DNA of 64,000 nt, from assembly GCA_015501075.1 (NCBI GenBank), contig JADNYJ010000002.1, positions 1,240,001 to 1,304,000 of the forward strand, written 5' to 3'. Below the pieces are notes generated by a model that made no database searches, was not told the DNA's origin, and saw only the letters and a program-made list of their open reading frames with translations. The DNA comes from Gymnopilus junonius (Eukaryota > Basidiomycota > Agaricomycetes > Agaricales > Galerinaceae). Below, piece by piece: positions 10,888 through 22,344 of the stretch. Within the stretch, counting starts at the first letter, position 1. Each line of letters starts with the position of its first letter. A program made the position numbers and the translations under genes.

Positions 10888-12257
10888 ATGTCCTCCCCGC
10901 ATTCGCACCCAGAACGTCCTCAATCAATAACATCACTGGTATATTGCCAGGTTTCTCATATCGGCACTGCTCAAAACACCTTCTGGCCCCATGGATAATG
11001 ACCTCTTACTCGTGTGGCAGGTGGTCAACGAATTGAGCGAGCAGTTGGCACACAATCAGAAGCTTGCGAGCGCATTACGCACCCAGGCTGGTGTCTTGAA
11101 GGTAAGAACGATGCCTGACTTGTTACTTGCGCCTATTGAAACGCAAATCATTGCTCAGTCAGAATCTTCCGAAGCCACAGCCGGTTATGCGTTACGTCGC
11201 GTCAATGCAGACATATCAAAAGGTTAGTAGGATCATGCTGCTTTCTAGATGTCGAGCTGAATTTGAATGCGCAGAGACATTTGAATCAGAACTCGAAAGG
11301 CTAAATGCGCAAATAATAATCGAAAACCAAACTCTTTTGCACGAGAACAAGCAGCTGAGTCTACTGTTGAAGGAATACGAAAATACGATGGACACAATCA
11401 TGTCAAAATTCCGGAATCATGCTGTACGTAGAGATAGATGGGTACCGCTCCGTTATATGATCTCACGGCATTTCACTAGCTTGCAGCCCAACAACACGAA
11501 TTGACTTTAACACGGCACTATGAAACGCTTCTTACCTCTCGTGAATCTCAATCGCCTTCTTCCGACCTCATAATTAGCCCTAATATGGCACAATCCTTGC
11601 AAAGACTTGCGCACTACTTGCGTGGACTTTTGAAGACTATGGCTGGCGAAAATTACGAGCCTTACCAAAATTTTGATCCCGATTACGACGGACTGGGTAT
11701 GGAGACCTGGACCTTGAAGAGTTAACTACACTTCTGGAGGCTTTGGATGAGCCAGGAACAGCTGGTTACCCGGGAACGGAAGGCAGACAGGATTGGGTTC
11801 TGGAACGTGAATGCGAGATCTCGAGGTTGGAAAGAGAAAACGAAGAACTTAGACGAATGTTAGGAATTGATGAGGCAAATATGATGCTCATAGTGTCACT
11901 GTGGATCTCGACAGAATAGAGAGTGGGCGGAATTCGACGTTCTTATCAAGTGCACGACGAATGCCCTCAACGAGCGAACCTTATAGTGGTCGGCCTTCTT
12001 ATTGGGAAAATACTGGACAGCCAGGAGGATCTCTTCAAAGAGCGATGGAATTACAACCTGGCATGCGCGCGGGCCAACAAGCAAGAAGGGCCGGTATTTT
12101 TGGTGGTGCGCAACAACGAGGACCATTCCTTGGAGGTGCAGGGCGAGGCATGTTTGTTGGTGTAGGAGGAAACCCAGTTAATCCGTCGGCGTGGAGCAAT
12201 CAGCCCACAACCCAATTCCTCCACAAATTGACAGGCCTTGGGGTCCATCAGGTTTAG
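10888..12257 (+). CDS. SIKE/FGFR1OP2-family coiled-coil protein (probable STRIPAK-associated)
   Basis: Coiled-coil protein of the SIKE/FGFR1OP2 group, which in animals and fungi associates with the STRIPAK phosphatase-kinase complex. [20 protein letters not shown] leads into a heptad region with [24 protein letters not shown], the family signature, and a second one, [18 protein letters not shown]. The tail is rich in Gly, Gln and Asn. The likely start is [15 protein letters not shown] at 10888 with an intron 10939-11021. The 3' half is uncertain: coding-like sequence passes through three frames. Candidate introns 11697-11761 and 11859-11914 reconcile them, though the first would remove a protein-like acidic stretch ([14 protein letters not shown]). 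The last bases also read as a proline-rich end in another frame. Family call moderately sure, exon structure not. Confidence 0.65.
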
Positions 12258-12386
12258 ACCAGAATCATTAGAGGCTTGTTCATAAGGGGTATGTATGAGG
12301 CTTTTGATTTGTGGAATTTTGCTTTGTAATGTTATTTGCTTTATCATTATTGTATCACTTTTTACAAGTCTTTATTTCGAACGCTC

Positions 12387-14206
12387 ATGTCTTTCGATGC
12401 TCTTCCTCCTGAGCTGTACAGCGCCATTCTCGATTTAGTCCCAGCCACAGAATTGCAACCCACGGTGCTGTCGGTGACTCGGGCCATCCCTCTCTCACCT
12501 GTTCCCGTACATTACATCTTTCGAAGCATACGCATCACCTACCCAGATCAAGCCATTTCCCTCTACCGTCGCCTACGCCTCCCGCAGGAGACTGAAACAA
12601 ATGAAGCAAATTCTCGCTCAGAGCTCCAACAAATTGCCGAATGGGTTAAAGAGCTTTCCATCGAATCGTGGAATGTAGATGCTGAGGTTGTCATTAACAT
12701 AATTCGACTTCTGGGGATGCCGAAGCTGAGGTCGTTGGCGATATGGATTGGTCCAAAAAACTTCGCCCCTGAACATTTGGAGGAGGTATTTTCACAGCCG
12801 TTTCTGAGCTTGCAACGATTGTCCTTAAGGTTCCGACCATAGTGAGAGCTCTCTGCGGTTTTTAGAATCTTCTTGATGTGTGCTCACATAGGTTGCCCTT
12901 ACCTTGAAGCGTTCAAAAAGCGACATACTATCAGTTCCTCAAGGTACTCTTCTCCGGCGCCACTATTGCACCATCTCATTTTTTCTATTTCCAAGGGTGC
13001 CTACTTTGACTCTACTCTAAGTGCGCTGTCTCGTTGGCCAGAAAGTGATCTCCGGACACTTTCAATCGTTCAAGACCCGCTAGACAATGCATTCTTGCAA
13101 GAACAGAAACAAACATTTGCTCAACCTATAGTATTCTTTCGGTTTGACATAACAAGTTTATTGCTTTCACCACCTTTTTCATCGTCCTTGACATCGCTGC
13201 GCCTTCGCATTCCCTCCCGGCCTGTCCTCCGATCTCTTTCCAACAGACACGAGGTTTTGCCTCTAGACCTGGAGTTTCTTGATTTATCCACTAGCGGAGT
13301 GCTGGAAAGTGAGATAGATATGCTTTTGATTCGATTTGCGGCCCTAAAGCATATCGTCTTAAACGATTGCTCCATCATGCAGGGCGATCCCCATGAAAGG
13401 ATGTGGCATGCTTTGGGAAAGCGCTTGGCTCTTGTTGGTGTCAAGCGGGCAAAAGAGAGGGAAAAGCAATTGAAGACATGGATAGAATCAAGAAAAAATG
13501 CAAGAAATGCTCCAGCTCCGACGGATAATCCTGAGAGAAATGTTGCTAGGAGGGCCAAACCAGGAAGGAAAGGTCTGGCTACCGCAGCTATTTCTCTTCG
13601 TGGGGCTTCTTATGAAGCCCCCTTACCGATTCCCGGTAAACCGTCTCAAACCAAGAAGTTCAAAAAGGAAAAGGAAGGACCTAATCGAGCCCCCTTGCCG
13701 ATTCCCGGTATTCCGAAGAGGTCCAAAAAGGAAAAAATGCCTAGCTCATATTCGAAGGTACGAATTTTGCCTTCATTGCCTACTTTGCTTTCTCTGTCCC
13801 TTGTCTTGCCATCTGCAACTGAACCAGCAAGACATCCTATGATCAGAGCAGAATTTCAAGAAGGCTGGGCAGAAGGTGTTGCACAACTGACAATAACAAG
13901 AGCCAGACTCAGGACAAGTGCGGGAAATGGATATAGAATTATGCGCGTTTCTGTCGCGTCTGACAATGGTAATTTATCGGCATCGGAAGGAAGTGCAAGT
14001 TCATCAGAAGAAAGACAAGTGGTTTGGAAGACCTGGAAGATGTCGATAGGCTAGACCCAGAGTCATTCGGGATGCCAGAAGGAGAGGGTGGTCGACCATA
14101 TATACCGGCGCCCGTTTTATGCTTTGCTGGCCACAGTAGAGACGGAGTGCATGAAGACCATTGTGGACATGCTGTTGGTTGGGAAGTGATGGAAGATGAG
14201 ATGTAG
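12387..14206 (+). CDS. F-box-like protein of the agaric type
   Basis: Opens MSFDALPPELYSAILDLVP, an F-box-like N-terminus, and continues with a long variable region resembling the leucine-rich-repeat part of fungal F-box proteins (LSLRFRPYVQKATYYQFLKG, LDLEFLDLST). F-box proteins usually recruit substrates to SCF ubiquitin ligases; no substrate can be inferred. The apparent stop at 12840-12842 disappears with introns 12842-12909 (68 nt) and 12944-12995 (52 nt), which leave a 34-nt exon and restore the conserved stretch. A further intron near 13947-13999 is needed to reach the acidic C-terminus (EDLEDVDRLDPESFGMPEGE) and the stop at 14206. A basic, proline-rich stretch contains an imperfect tandem repeat. 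Confidence 0.75.
13611..13736 (+). repeat. Imperfect tandem repeat inside the F-box-like gene
   Basis: Two copies of about 60 bp, each encoding APLPIPG followed by a Lys-rich KKEKE segment (EAPLPIPGKPSQTKKFKKEK, then RAPLPIPGIPKRSKKEK). Confidence 0.7.
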
Positions 14207-14292
14207 TTTGTTATCTAATCTGTGCTTATGTTGGAGCCACTCGTCTTATAATTATCTTTCGACATCGTTATTGGGCTCTTTCAACTTAAACC

Positions 14293-15643
14293 ATGTCATC
14301 GACTTTAAAGCCAGAGACCACAGAGACTACTGCAAATTCTGAGACCACCACAAATTCTGAGACCACTGCAGGCTCTCATCCGTGGCCCAAGCAAAAAGTC
14401 ACCGCCATCACTCGTCTCAAGTCGTTCAGCGGTAGTCTCCTCTATTCAAACCGGAAGACGGCTCCAATTGTCTTTCCTCCACCGTCTTGGGAGTTGAGCG
14501 ACGAACTCCTCGGGAACAACACCTCTTCGAAATCACTTCTGGAATCTAATTTTGAAGAGTCCCCTCCTGTAGAGCCGGTTTCTTTCGCACAAAGGTTGCG
14601 AGGCTTGATCGAAGCTCTTCCTCGGCAGCTCCCTGGATCGTCAAAAAATACACCTGCCGTTTCTTCAGAATCATTACCCAATGACGAGATACAAGGGTCT
14701 CCCATTCCCCCCGGATTAGACCAGCACATCGTTCGTTTACTCTCTTCGGAAGACGTTATGAATGGTGAACTCCCCGCAGCTCCTAACGAGGACGGCAAAC
14801 GTACTGGTCGGATCGGTATCTGGAATATCTTGGCTGGTTTACGTAACAACGATAATCAGAACATTTCTCCGGGAGTTATTGAAGAAAAAGAAGATGGTGT
14901 CATGATGTACGCTCCGCTGGAACCGAAATCCGATTCTCAGGTAGAACTTGCTTCATCGGAGACCGTGCTAGAATATGTGGATGAACGTGGTGCAAGTAAG
15001 GGAAGGCGAATGCAGGCCGGAAATTCGACAGGCCAACTCCATGACGAAGCTCAGAAAAAGACGGTCATGGAAAGGCAGGTCTGGGTTCCTTCGACCATCG
15101 AACTCTCGGTCCTTACTACATGGTGGGGATATCGACTCTATCTGCCTCCACCTGTTATGGAGAAATTAAATGGTACATCTGTGAAAGCTACGGCCCGTGC
15201 GGCCATGATAACGACGGCGCTAAAATGGCTGCTCGACAAAATCCCCATCGCTTTGGTTCCAATTCAGTTCAGACCCGCGGTCAAAATGTTGAAGCAGTTA
15301 AGTCCAGTAGTAGGATATATTGGTATATTCATTGCTTGGAGTTGGGACCGTGTCCGTGCGCTCGATAATGGTATGCTTCTTCGAGTTGTGTTGATTCATC
15401 GCTAACATTTTCCAAACGTTTTATTTGCTAGGTAATGGGGTGGTTTTGACGGCCACTTGGCTACTTCCAGTGGCTCTTGTGCCCATGTCCTGGGACGCTG
15501 GCGATATTTACGGTCCACCGCCTCCTCCCAAATCCAACTCAGAGGAAAGCCATGCAGCTCAGGAAAAAGATAAATCATCGAGTAAGAACAAGTCTGACGA
15601 CAGCCCGAAACTAAAGAAGAATAAGTACTTCTTCCGATGGTAG
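14293..15643 (+). CDS. Unknown protein with hydrophobic C-terminal segments
   Basis: Two exons (14293-15370 and 15432-15643) encode 429 residues; I do not recognise the family. The first 230 residues look disordered, with a Thr/Ser/Glu tandem repeat at the N-terminus. From about residue 260 there are aromatic and hydrophobic segments (VLTTWWGYRLYLPPPV, AAMITTALKWLLDKIPIAL, VVGYIGIFIAWSWDRV, VVLTATWLLPVALVPMSW) that could form a membrane hairpin. The tail is Lys/Ser-rich and ends KLKKNKYFFRW. The intron 15371-15431 joins at AspAsnGly. A role at a membrane is the most that can be said. Confidence 0.75.
14323..14376 (+). repeat. Three 18-bp tandem repeats at the start of the unknown gene
   Basis: Units begin at 14323, 14341 and 14359, each starting GAGAC and encoding ETTANS, ETTTNS and ETTAGS. 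They keep the reading frame. Confidence 0.8.
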
Positions 15644-18600
15644 CTTATCAGGCAATCAACGCTTCTATCAGGATCTTCCCTTCGATTTGTTACACGCCTG
15701 TGTACTGGAAAATGAAGTATTGTACGTACTTCACCTGTTGACCTTTACGGTTGAAAGATATTTTTCCATGGTCAGAAAACATCGGTTCGACACTGCCGGC
15801 GGCTCTCCTATATGTCATGGCGAAATATAGCGTTCAAACAGAAACCTTGTGATCCCTATATTCATCATCTATTACCGATGTCGCCCTCTTCGTTCTGGGA
15901 CTGATCTGGAAAGGAAACAGCGAGGATCACCGGAAAGGAAATAACGACAACATAACACGCATCGATGCACTCTCGCTCAAACAATTCATTACCGGTTATC
16001 TAATCTCCACGGTCAGACCCTCGTTTCTCGTGACGTTGTGGTGCGACCCCATTTATAGCGGCAAAGCGAGGTCACCCTGGGACGACACGAGGACGACCAA
16101 GTTCGCAACTCACTGATTCCTCAGAGGCACTTCACCAGAGGACATGTCGCAAACTGTCAATTATGCCGCACACGAGGCGGGAGATAGTGGTTGAGCGCAT
16201 GCGGGTCTTCAGCGCGCGGCAATGCCTCGAGGCGCATTACACTGGCGAAGAAGGCATAACCGGAGTAACAAGTTGTATGATGAAGCCCTGATACAAGGAC
16301 GCTTATTAGGCGTACGCAGTCACAACGACGTTAACGTTACTTGGGAAATTTTCTTGACGCACCCTGCGGCCTCTGCCCTTACGTCTCACCGAGTCTGATA
16401 AGGCCGACTTGATAACCAGCCGCTTGCGAGCCGTTTGCCAGTGTTGGACATTTGGGCTTATATGGCGTTAACAACGATCTTCGGAATCGGAATTCTACTC
16501 TGCACCCTATGCATGAGAAGCCCAAGTGGATAGTTTGGATCTATACAAAGATTTGGCTCACTTCCGTCAATCAGCTTTCAGGGCGGTCCCTTCCCATCTT
16601 ATCTGCCTGGTGGAGGCAATTGACCAAATTTAAAGGCGACCCTAGTCTAATGATACAACGATGGCGTTGAAAGATGATATCTGGCGTCGGAAAGCCAAAG
16701 CCAAAGGCAGATAGGACGATAGTTGAGCATATCTGAAATCACAGCATTTCGAGCTATGACATATCAAGGCAGATGAAGGTCATTGCATCCGAGTGTTCTC
16801 CCGCGAAGATATGAAGTCCGTGTCTTCCCTTCACAAGTCGTAGAAGTCGCGCGAATCGCGGGGTTGGTCAACCTTGAGAACGAAATGTCATTCCTGGGTC
16901 TTCGCGGTCAGTTCCAGAAATGAACCAACAAGCAGCGAAGTTGGTTACCACATTGCTGTGCATCGGTGCTGTACTTGGAAGTAAAAGCAAGCCTTGGAGC
17001 TATGAATAGGGCTTGAATCATCGAACAGTGATGAGTGAGTGTGTGTTGGATGTAACCAGATGTAACTATTCTGGCATTTGCCGTCGCTCCTTATATCGAC
17101 CTGAGAGGGCACGCCGTGCGGACGTTTGAGAAAACTATGCTCAGAGTGGAAGAAGATAAGTTGGGATGATAGTGTCCGATGGATGTTGAGAGCTTGGATG
17201 GCGAAACGCAGCTCAGTACTCCGTCTCCACGATAAGAGTCGCGGGAGATGAGTAATTAGGTCGCGGTATGCCCTATCTAGACGCCCCCAGCGGCTGTTCA
17301 TTGAACTTTGGGTTCGAGATGGGACAAGAGCAGTATGAAGCCCATCCGTGCAATCCGTACCCAAAGTTCAGGAACTCTTCGACAGCCTTGGTTGTATGTG
17401 GGGGTAACTGAGATGGGCGCCTTCATATTGATAAGGAGCCTTTCCCGTTTGAAACCAGTACTGGCCTTTTGTTTTCCAAATCAGATGCAGTTTTTGTGAA
17501 TGAAACTATCAGCCTTTTTATTCACAGAAAATCAAATGAATTGAGGCAATGCTAAATAATACATTTCGCCACAACAAACTATACCCATTCCAGTTCCAAA
17601 TGCCGATATGAGACGTCGGGGAAGCGGGCGAAAACGAAGAGAAAAAACACAAGGAAGGCAGCAATTAATCATGAGAAGTACGTAACAGCCGTAGCCCTCC
17701 CACCGCTGTGGACATCGCGAAGGGCCACTTTGAATACCGGTGCGGACCGCAGTGCGGGGTTGCTGGGTAGTTGAAGGTGCAGGTGCTGGCTTTGGTGGTA
17801 ACTTTTCCCATAAAAAGCGGCTAGACAATTTAAGCATGGCAAGTGTCTAGCCCGCAATTGCCAGGCATGCGAAGGTGGTATTCAAACCGCGTAAGCTTGG
17901 CCAACAAGTAGGACCAGAGAGAAAGACAGAAGAGGCGGGTCTAACGGTGTTTTCCGTACATGGATATGGACGCGCCTGCGTGTTTGAGATGGAGATGCGA
18001 CGCAGGAGCAATTGACAGTGGGAGAAAAGGAAGAGTCGGTTGCGTGATAGAGTAAAATTGAAAATTCAGGTGTTCCGCGGAGGCTTATGATATTTGCACG
18101 AGACCTGTTTTGAAGAGAAGGACGGGAACTTGATGAAGACCCATTGGGTTGAGCTGGCAGAAAGAGCGGCTTAGAAGAGGAGTTGTGGAAGGGCCTGATG
18201 AAAAATATCAACAGAATGTGATAGTTGGGCAAGATGGCAGAGTAGGAGCGATGGTTGAATGCCATAAAAAAAGAGTCCGACGAGGGCGGTTGCAAGCCAC
18301 GCGCTGTGGGACGGGACCGCAATTACGTCTGGGTGTCCACGGTGATTAATCGGGCAGAGAGATGATCTAACGCCGGGGGTTCGGAGAATGCCGAGAAAAG
18401 GCCGAAAGGATGATTGGCTGATAAGGGGAAGCGGAAGATGCCGGTTCGGAGGCAGTGGGTGGATTTTGTTATATTCGCCCGTGTCCGTTTCTTTTTTCTC
18501 CTTTCCCAATGCTTACCCTCCGCCCGATCCCGCCAAACGCCCTCCTCAGTCGCGGTCGGTCGAGGCAGGTGTCCCACTCCGCCCTTGCCAGACACGCCTC

Positions 18601-18732
18601 CGAGGAGCGCAGGGTCACACTCCTCCCCGTGTCACACACCGTCCCCATCGTGTCACCCGTCCCAAAGCTCGCCGCCCCGTATCCCCCGCCCTTCATGCGG
18701 TCCCCCTCCCCATCCCCCCGAGTTCTGCCTCC
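15644..18732. other. 3.1-kb region with no supported gene
   Basis: The longest gene-free stretch here. ORFs of 100-146 residues occur on the minus strand (around 16945-17364, 17532-17837 and 17882-18322), and the next gene's frame is open from 18388, but none has a recognisable motif or a convincing exon pattern. I found no tRNA-like promoter boxes, terminal repeats or transposase remnants by eye. It may be a long upstream control region or 5' UTR of the gene at 18733, or hold a non-coding transcript. Confidence 0.5.
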
Positions 18733-20787
18733 ATGTCTCCGGACTACTACGACTCCCCGCCCTCTCCTCCCCGTTCTCTCGAGGACCAGGTCCATGTCGC
18801 CTATGCCCTCGATGACATCCATCTCGCCAAGATTCTTTTACTCCGCCTCAAAGGCATCGAGGTCTCTTCCGATGATGATCCCCGCATTGCCGCCGTGCAG
18901 GACGAGGACTTTGATTTTTGCTTCGTGCCCAACGGTCGTCTCATGGACGAGAACGACGAGAAGGTCATGAAGGAGATGCAGGCGAGGGAGGTGGAGCGCC
19001 TCGAGGAGTACCGACGGCAGGAGAGATTGCGCCACTGCGAGCGCAAGTGGGAGGAGGAGAAGCGCCGCCTGAGAGAAGAGCGTCTGGCTGTCATTCGGAG
19101 AAGGGAGCTGAAGAAGCAGGAGGAGGAAGAGAGACGGAGGCGCGCGGAGTCCCAGGAGAGTCGCCGCGCCGCTGAGGAGGAGCGCAGGCGTGCCACGAAG
19201 GCAGAGAGACGCGCTAGTCGAAAGGTCGTTAGCTTCAACCATTTGCCACCCGCCAACTGCTCGCAATCGCTGCCGCAACCCCAATTTGTTTACGATTTTC
19301 CGTTCACCCCCACTGCTCCCCGTACACCTCCCCCTGTCTCTTCTTCTTCCCACTCATCCAGGACCATATTCCCTTTGCATTCTTTTGACGATGCTGCTTC
19401 AGTGTCTTTCACTGATGTTCTCAAGAGTATGCAAGGCCCTCTCTTCCCTGTGTCACACGACGAGCGAGCGCGCAGAAGTCCCAGTCGAGGTTCGCGTTCC
19501 AGAACGCGCAGCCAGCCCAAACAACGGAGAGAAGATCGTCTCCTTGATGCACTTCTTGTCGAGATTGAGTACAGCCAGGAAGAACGCAGAAAAGCTAAAG
19601 GAAAACAACGCGCCCAGCCTCGACAGACTCGGCCACCATGTTTAGCTTGCAACGCGCCTAGTCCACCTCCATTGTCTCCGGTTTCTTCATCCTCGTCATC
19701 GTCATCACCGATTCCCAGGACATCCTCATGGCTTTCATTCCGCAATTCCTCTTCTTCCGCATCATCATCAAGCACTGATCTCACAACACCGTCCTCATCA
19801 CCGATTGTGTCGCCCAAGTCTAGCTGGTTTGCTGCGTCTCGACCCAGATCCTGGCTACCTGATCCAGCTGTCACTCTCCCGACAGCTCTGCGTCATTCAT
19901 GTCATCCTCATTCTGGCCTCATTCCAGTTGCTTCAGCCGACAGCCCTCTCGTTATCGATCCACTGCTTCCATGCAGATCAGTTCCTATTTCCCACCAGGG
20001 AAGACAGCGAAGCATTAGTACCGTCCGTGTCGCTAAAGAGGGTGCTGGCGTACTTGTTAGACGCATGTCTAAATTCGTGGAACTTGCCAAGGGCTTTCAG
20101 AACGCCTACGTGACCACGGCGCTATTTAGCATGGGTTCATCTTACGACAGCTTGGAAGACCGTGACTTCACAGGGTTGGATTCATCGGACCGGAAGAAGA
20201 GTGCATCTCAGGAGACGTCGTCTTTAGCGAAGGCCTCGAGCCGCAGTAACGCCATTACACGCGCTAAACTTATGCCAGCCGGGTACCGCGTCTCTCCTAT
20301 TGATGTGACAGCATTCCTGAGCACGGCTGAGCAACATCTCGGGTCGCAGTCGTCCAGTGCTGTAGCCGAAGGCTTGCTCAGTCCTCGCTATATACCTCTC
20401 ACTTCACCCTTCCCACCTTCTGAGACACCGCGTACTGTCCTGCCTGATCCGCTCCCGTATCAGCTGTTCTTTGAACCGATACCAACGCCGACCCGGTCAC
20501 CGTTCCGATTCCATGCACTCTCTGAGCTGCATACGATGTATCCGAGCTCGGATCCTGCACCAACGGCGCAGCCTGGGCAAGTGAACTGGCGGATTCGGAG
20601 TGTGGGTAATCCGGTGCATCTGAGACTGAAAGCGCTGCGTAATATTGTATGGAGACGGGGAGTCCTGTGGGAGGGAGTGGCGAGAGAGACGGCGTTGGGC
20701 GGTGGGAGGGAACGGGTGGTGGGAGTTGCTTATGAAGGCGTTGGGAGGAGCTCGCTGAGCCGGAGCTCCTCCCGCTCGTCGTTTTAG
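18733..20787 (+). CDS. Unknown Ser/Pro-rich protein with a charged coiled coil
   Basis: Single uninterrupted frame of 684 residues starting MSPDYYDSPPSPPRSLEDQ. I do not recognise it beyond the look of basidiomycete-conserved unknowns. Residues about 20-70 (VHVAYALDDIHLAKILLLRL, FDFCFVPNGRLM) look like a small folded domain; residues 75-165 are an almost pure Glu/Arg/Lys helix with RRAEEERRR-type repeats, probably a single alpha-helix or coiled coil. The middle is Ser-rich with Arg/Ser patches. Near the C-terminus, PYQLFFEPIPTPTRSPFRFH and WRRGVLWEGVARET are more ordered. The frame is open upstream to 18388, but that part is Pro/Arg-rich and follows promoter-like sequence, so I chose the ATG at 18733. 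Absence of introns is unusual for this window. Confidence 0.75.
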   Translation: MSPDYYDSPPSPPRSLEDQVHVAYALDDIHLAKILLLRLKGIEVSSDDDPRIAAVQDEDFDFCFVPNGRLMDENDEKVMKEMQAREVERLEEYRRQERLRHCERKWEEEKRRLREERLAVIRRRELKKQEEEERRRRAESQESRRAAEEERRRATKAERRASRKVVSFNHLPPANCSQSLPQPQFVYDFPFTPTAPRTPPPVSSSSHSSRTIFPLHSFDDAASVSFTDVLKSMQGPLFPVSHDERARRSPSRGSRSRTRSQPKQRREDRLLDALLVEIEYSQEERRKAKGKQRAQPRQTRPPCLACNAPSPPPLSPVSSSSSSSSPIPRTSSWLSFRNSSSSASSSSTDLTTPSSSPIVSPKSSWFAASRPRSWLPDPAVTLPTALRHSCHPHSGLIPVASADSPLVIDPLLPCRSVPISHQGRQRSISTVRVAKEGAGVLVRRMSKFVELAKGFQNAYVTTALFSMGSSYDSLEDRDFTGLDSSDRKKSASQETSSLAKASSRSNAITRAKLMPAGYRVSPIDVTAFLSTAEQHLGSQSSSAVAEGLLSPRYIPLTSPFPPSETPRTVLPDPLPYQLFFEPIPTPTRSPFRFHALSELHTMYPSSDPAPTAQPGQVNWRIRSVGNPVHLRLKALRNIVWRRGVLWEGVARETALGGGRERVVGVAYEGVGRSSLSRSSSRSSF

Positions 20788-21404
20788 TAAGGGAACATGC
20801 GCAGGGTTTATATTTATTCGGGTTTTAGATGAGCTTTGTGCCTTTTGGGGTCCTTTTTTCAAGGATCCCGCACTCTCCTTTTCTTTTGCTTTGCTATTAC
20901 TTAGGGCTTGTCTGCTTATAATCTGGGTTCCGCCTTTTTCTGTTTCTCCTTTTTTTATGCATTTGTACTGCTCTCGCATCATTTTTTTTTTTGTAATACC
21001 AGTGACTGTACATACCACCAGCACTTGCAATATCCTCTTCATCCATTGCATTCCCCACCCGACCTTTGTGCATGGATACTTTCACTTTTCTGTCTTTATC
21101 CGCACCGGCTCTAGACTTGCATGACAATTTATTGTATGTATGCACTGCTTTCGATGTATCTTGTTCCTTTGATAAAAGTGTCGAAAATAGTTCAAGGAGG
21201 CATGTCGGATCCGCACTATGGAGACCAAGGTCGTTTTTTCCTGTCGATGTCGCTGTTGTAGGTGATCAACATCTACATTGGGTCGTCGATCTGACTCAAG
21301 CCCGGGAGTCGGAGCCGTTGGTGAGTCTATGGAAAAGTGCTTAAATACCAAGGCGGTAAAAATTCGCTCCATCATCAACGACCTCCTAAAGATAATTCAC
21401 GATC
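20788..21404. other. Intergenic region
   Basis: T-rich 3' UTR-like sequence after 20787, then about 400 bases leading to the ATG at 21405. No gene is supported. Confidence 0.5.
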
Positions 21405-22282
21405 ATGACGACAGACAATAAAGCCAACAACCTTGACTGCTCATCCGACGATCTGACAAACGCCGAGATCTCTCCTTCAGAGTCGATCACAGACGCACCG
21501 CTGTCAAACGACTCGACGCCAGATCTCACGACCGAATCAGGCGTGCGCGCATACCTCGCGAAAACGGCGTTTGCCAGCACCGAAATTGTGCCTTTGTTGG
21601 GTGGCACGGCGAATTACGTCTATCGGCTTATTCTGGAGAAAGAGTACGAGGGACGCAAGACGCTTGTGCTTAAACATGCAAAGCCGTATGTGAAGAGTTG
21701 GAAAGCGTTGGCGTTTGCTCTTGAGAGGCAGGTGGGTTTGAGTGGGTCAAGTTTGCAAATCTATAATCATTCTACGTAGATATACGAAGTAGCGGCGTTG
21801 AGACATGTCGGCGCGTGGCTGCCCAAGGATTCGCTTGTTCAAGTTCCTGTGGTGCACCTCTTTGACGAGGAAGAGCACGTCATCATTATGGACGACGCAG
21901 GCGCAGACACGGTCACGCTCAAGGCATTCATGCAGCAAGGCAGGGTCAGCACTGAACTGGGATCGCAGATTGGAGATGCCGTTGGGACGTTCCTCGGTCG
22001 GATGCATCGCTGGGGAAAGGGCAACAGAGAGGTATGCGATGCGGTGAAGGGAAACACACAGGCCAAGACGATGTCGGCCTGGGCATTTTACGGGAGACTC
22101 AAAGAGACACTGGACGGGACGAGCACCTTGGAAAAGCTGCAAGACCCATGGCGATCCTAGGGGCACGGGTGGAGTGGGGAGGCAAGGAATTGAGCCGGGC
22201 AGTAGTGAGAGAGGGAGTGCGAATGATGGTGGACGGATATGGCAGTGACTTGAGGAAATCGGTTGTAGGAGGCCTTCTATAA
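21405..22282 (+). pseudogene. Aminoglycoside-phosphotransferase-like kinase, internally deleted
   Basis: Two exons joined at an intron 21731-21780 encode an intact N-terminal lobe of a protein-kinase-like small-molecule phosphotransferase: VPLLGGTANYVYRLIL (nucleotide loop), TLVLKHAKPYVK (ATP-binding Lys) and VQVPVVHLFDEEEHVIIMDD (hinge). The frame stops soon after LEKLQDPWRS, before any HGD catalytic loop or metal-binding Asp. Immediately downstream, in another frame, is a stretch resembling an extreme C-terminus (ARVEWGGKELSRAVVREG, ending at 22282). The simplest reading is a deletion of several hundred bases that removed the catalytic core. It could still make a roughly 240-residue non-catalytic protein. 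FCP1 starts only about 60 bp later. Confidence 0.6.
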
Positions 22283-22344
22283 AAGGCAAGTGTAGGTAGC
22301 AGAGTGCGGCAGTTGGGATTCTGTGAAATTAAACCAAGCGAGCC

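Noticed and set aside
12835..12910. Stop codon and frame change splitting the F-box-like gene into two genes
   Set aside because: Introns 12842-12909 and 12944-12995 with a 34-nt exon between them restore one reading frame and a coherent conserved stretch (YVQKATYYQFLKGAYFDST).
16945..18322. Minus-strand ORFs of 101-146 residues in the long gap
   Set aside because: No domain, no biased composition like neighbouring proteins, no supporting splice pattern; ORFs of this size arise by chance.
18388..18732. In-frame N-terminal extension of the Ser-rich coiled-coil protein
   Set aside because: Pro/Arg/His-rich sequence with no motif; the ATG at 18733 starts the part that looks like protein.
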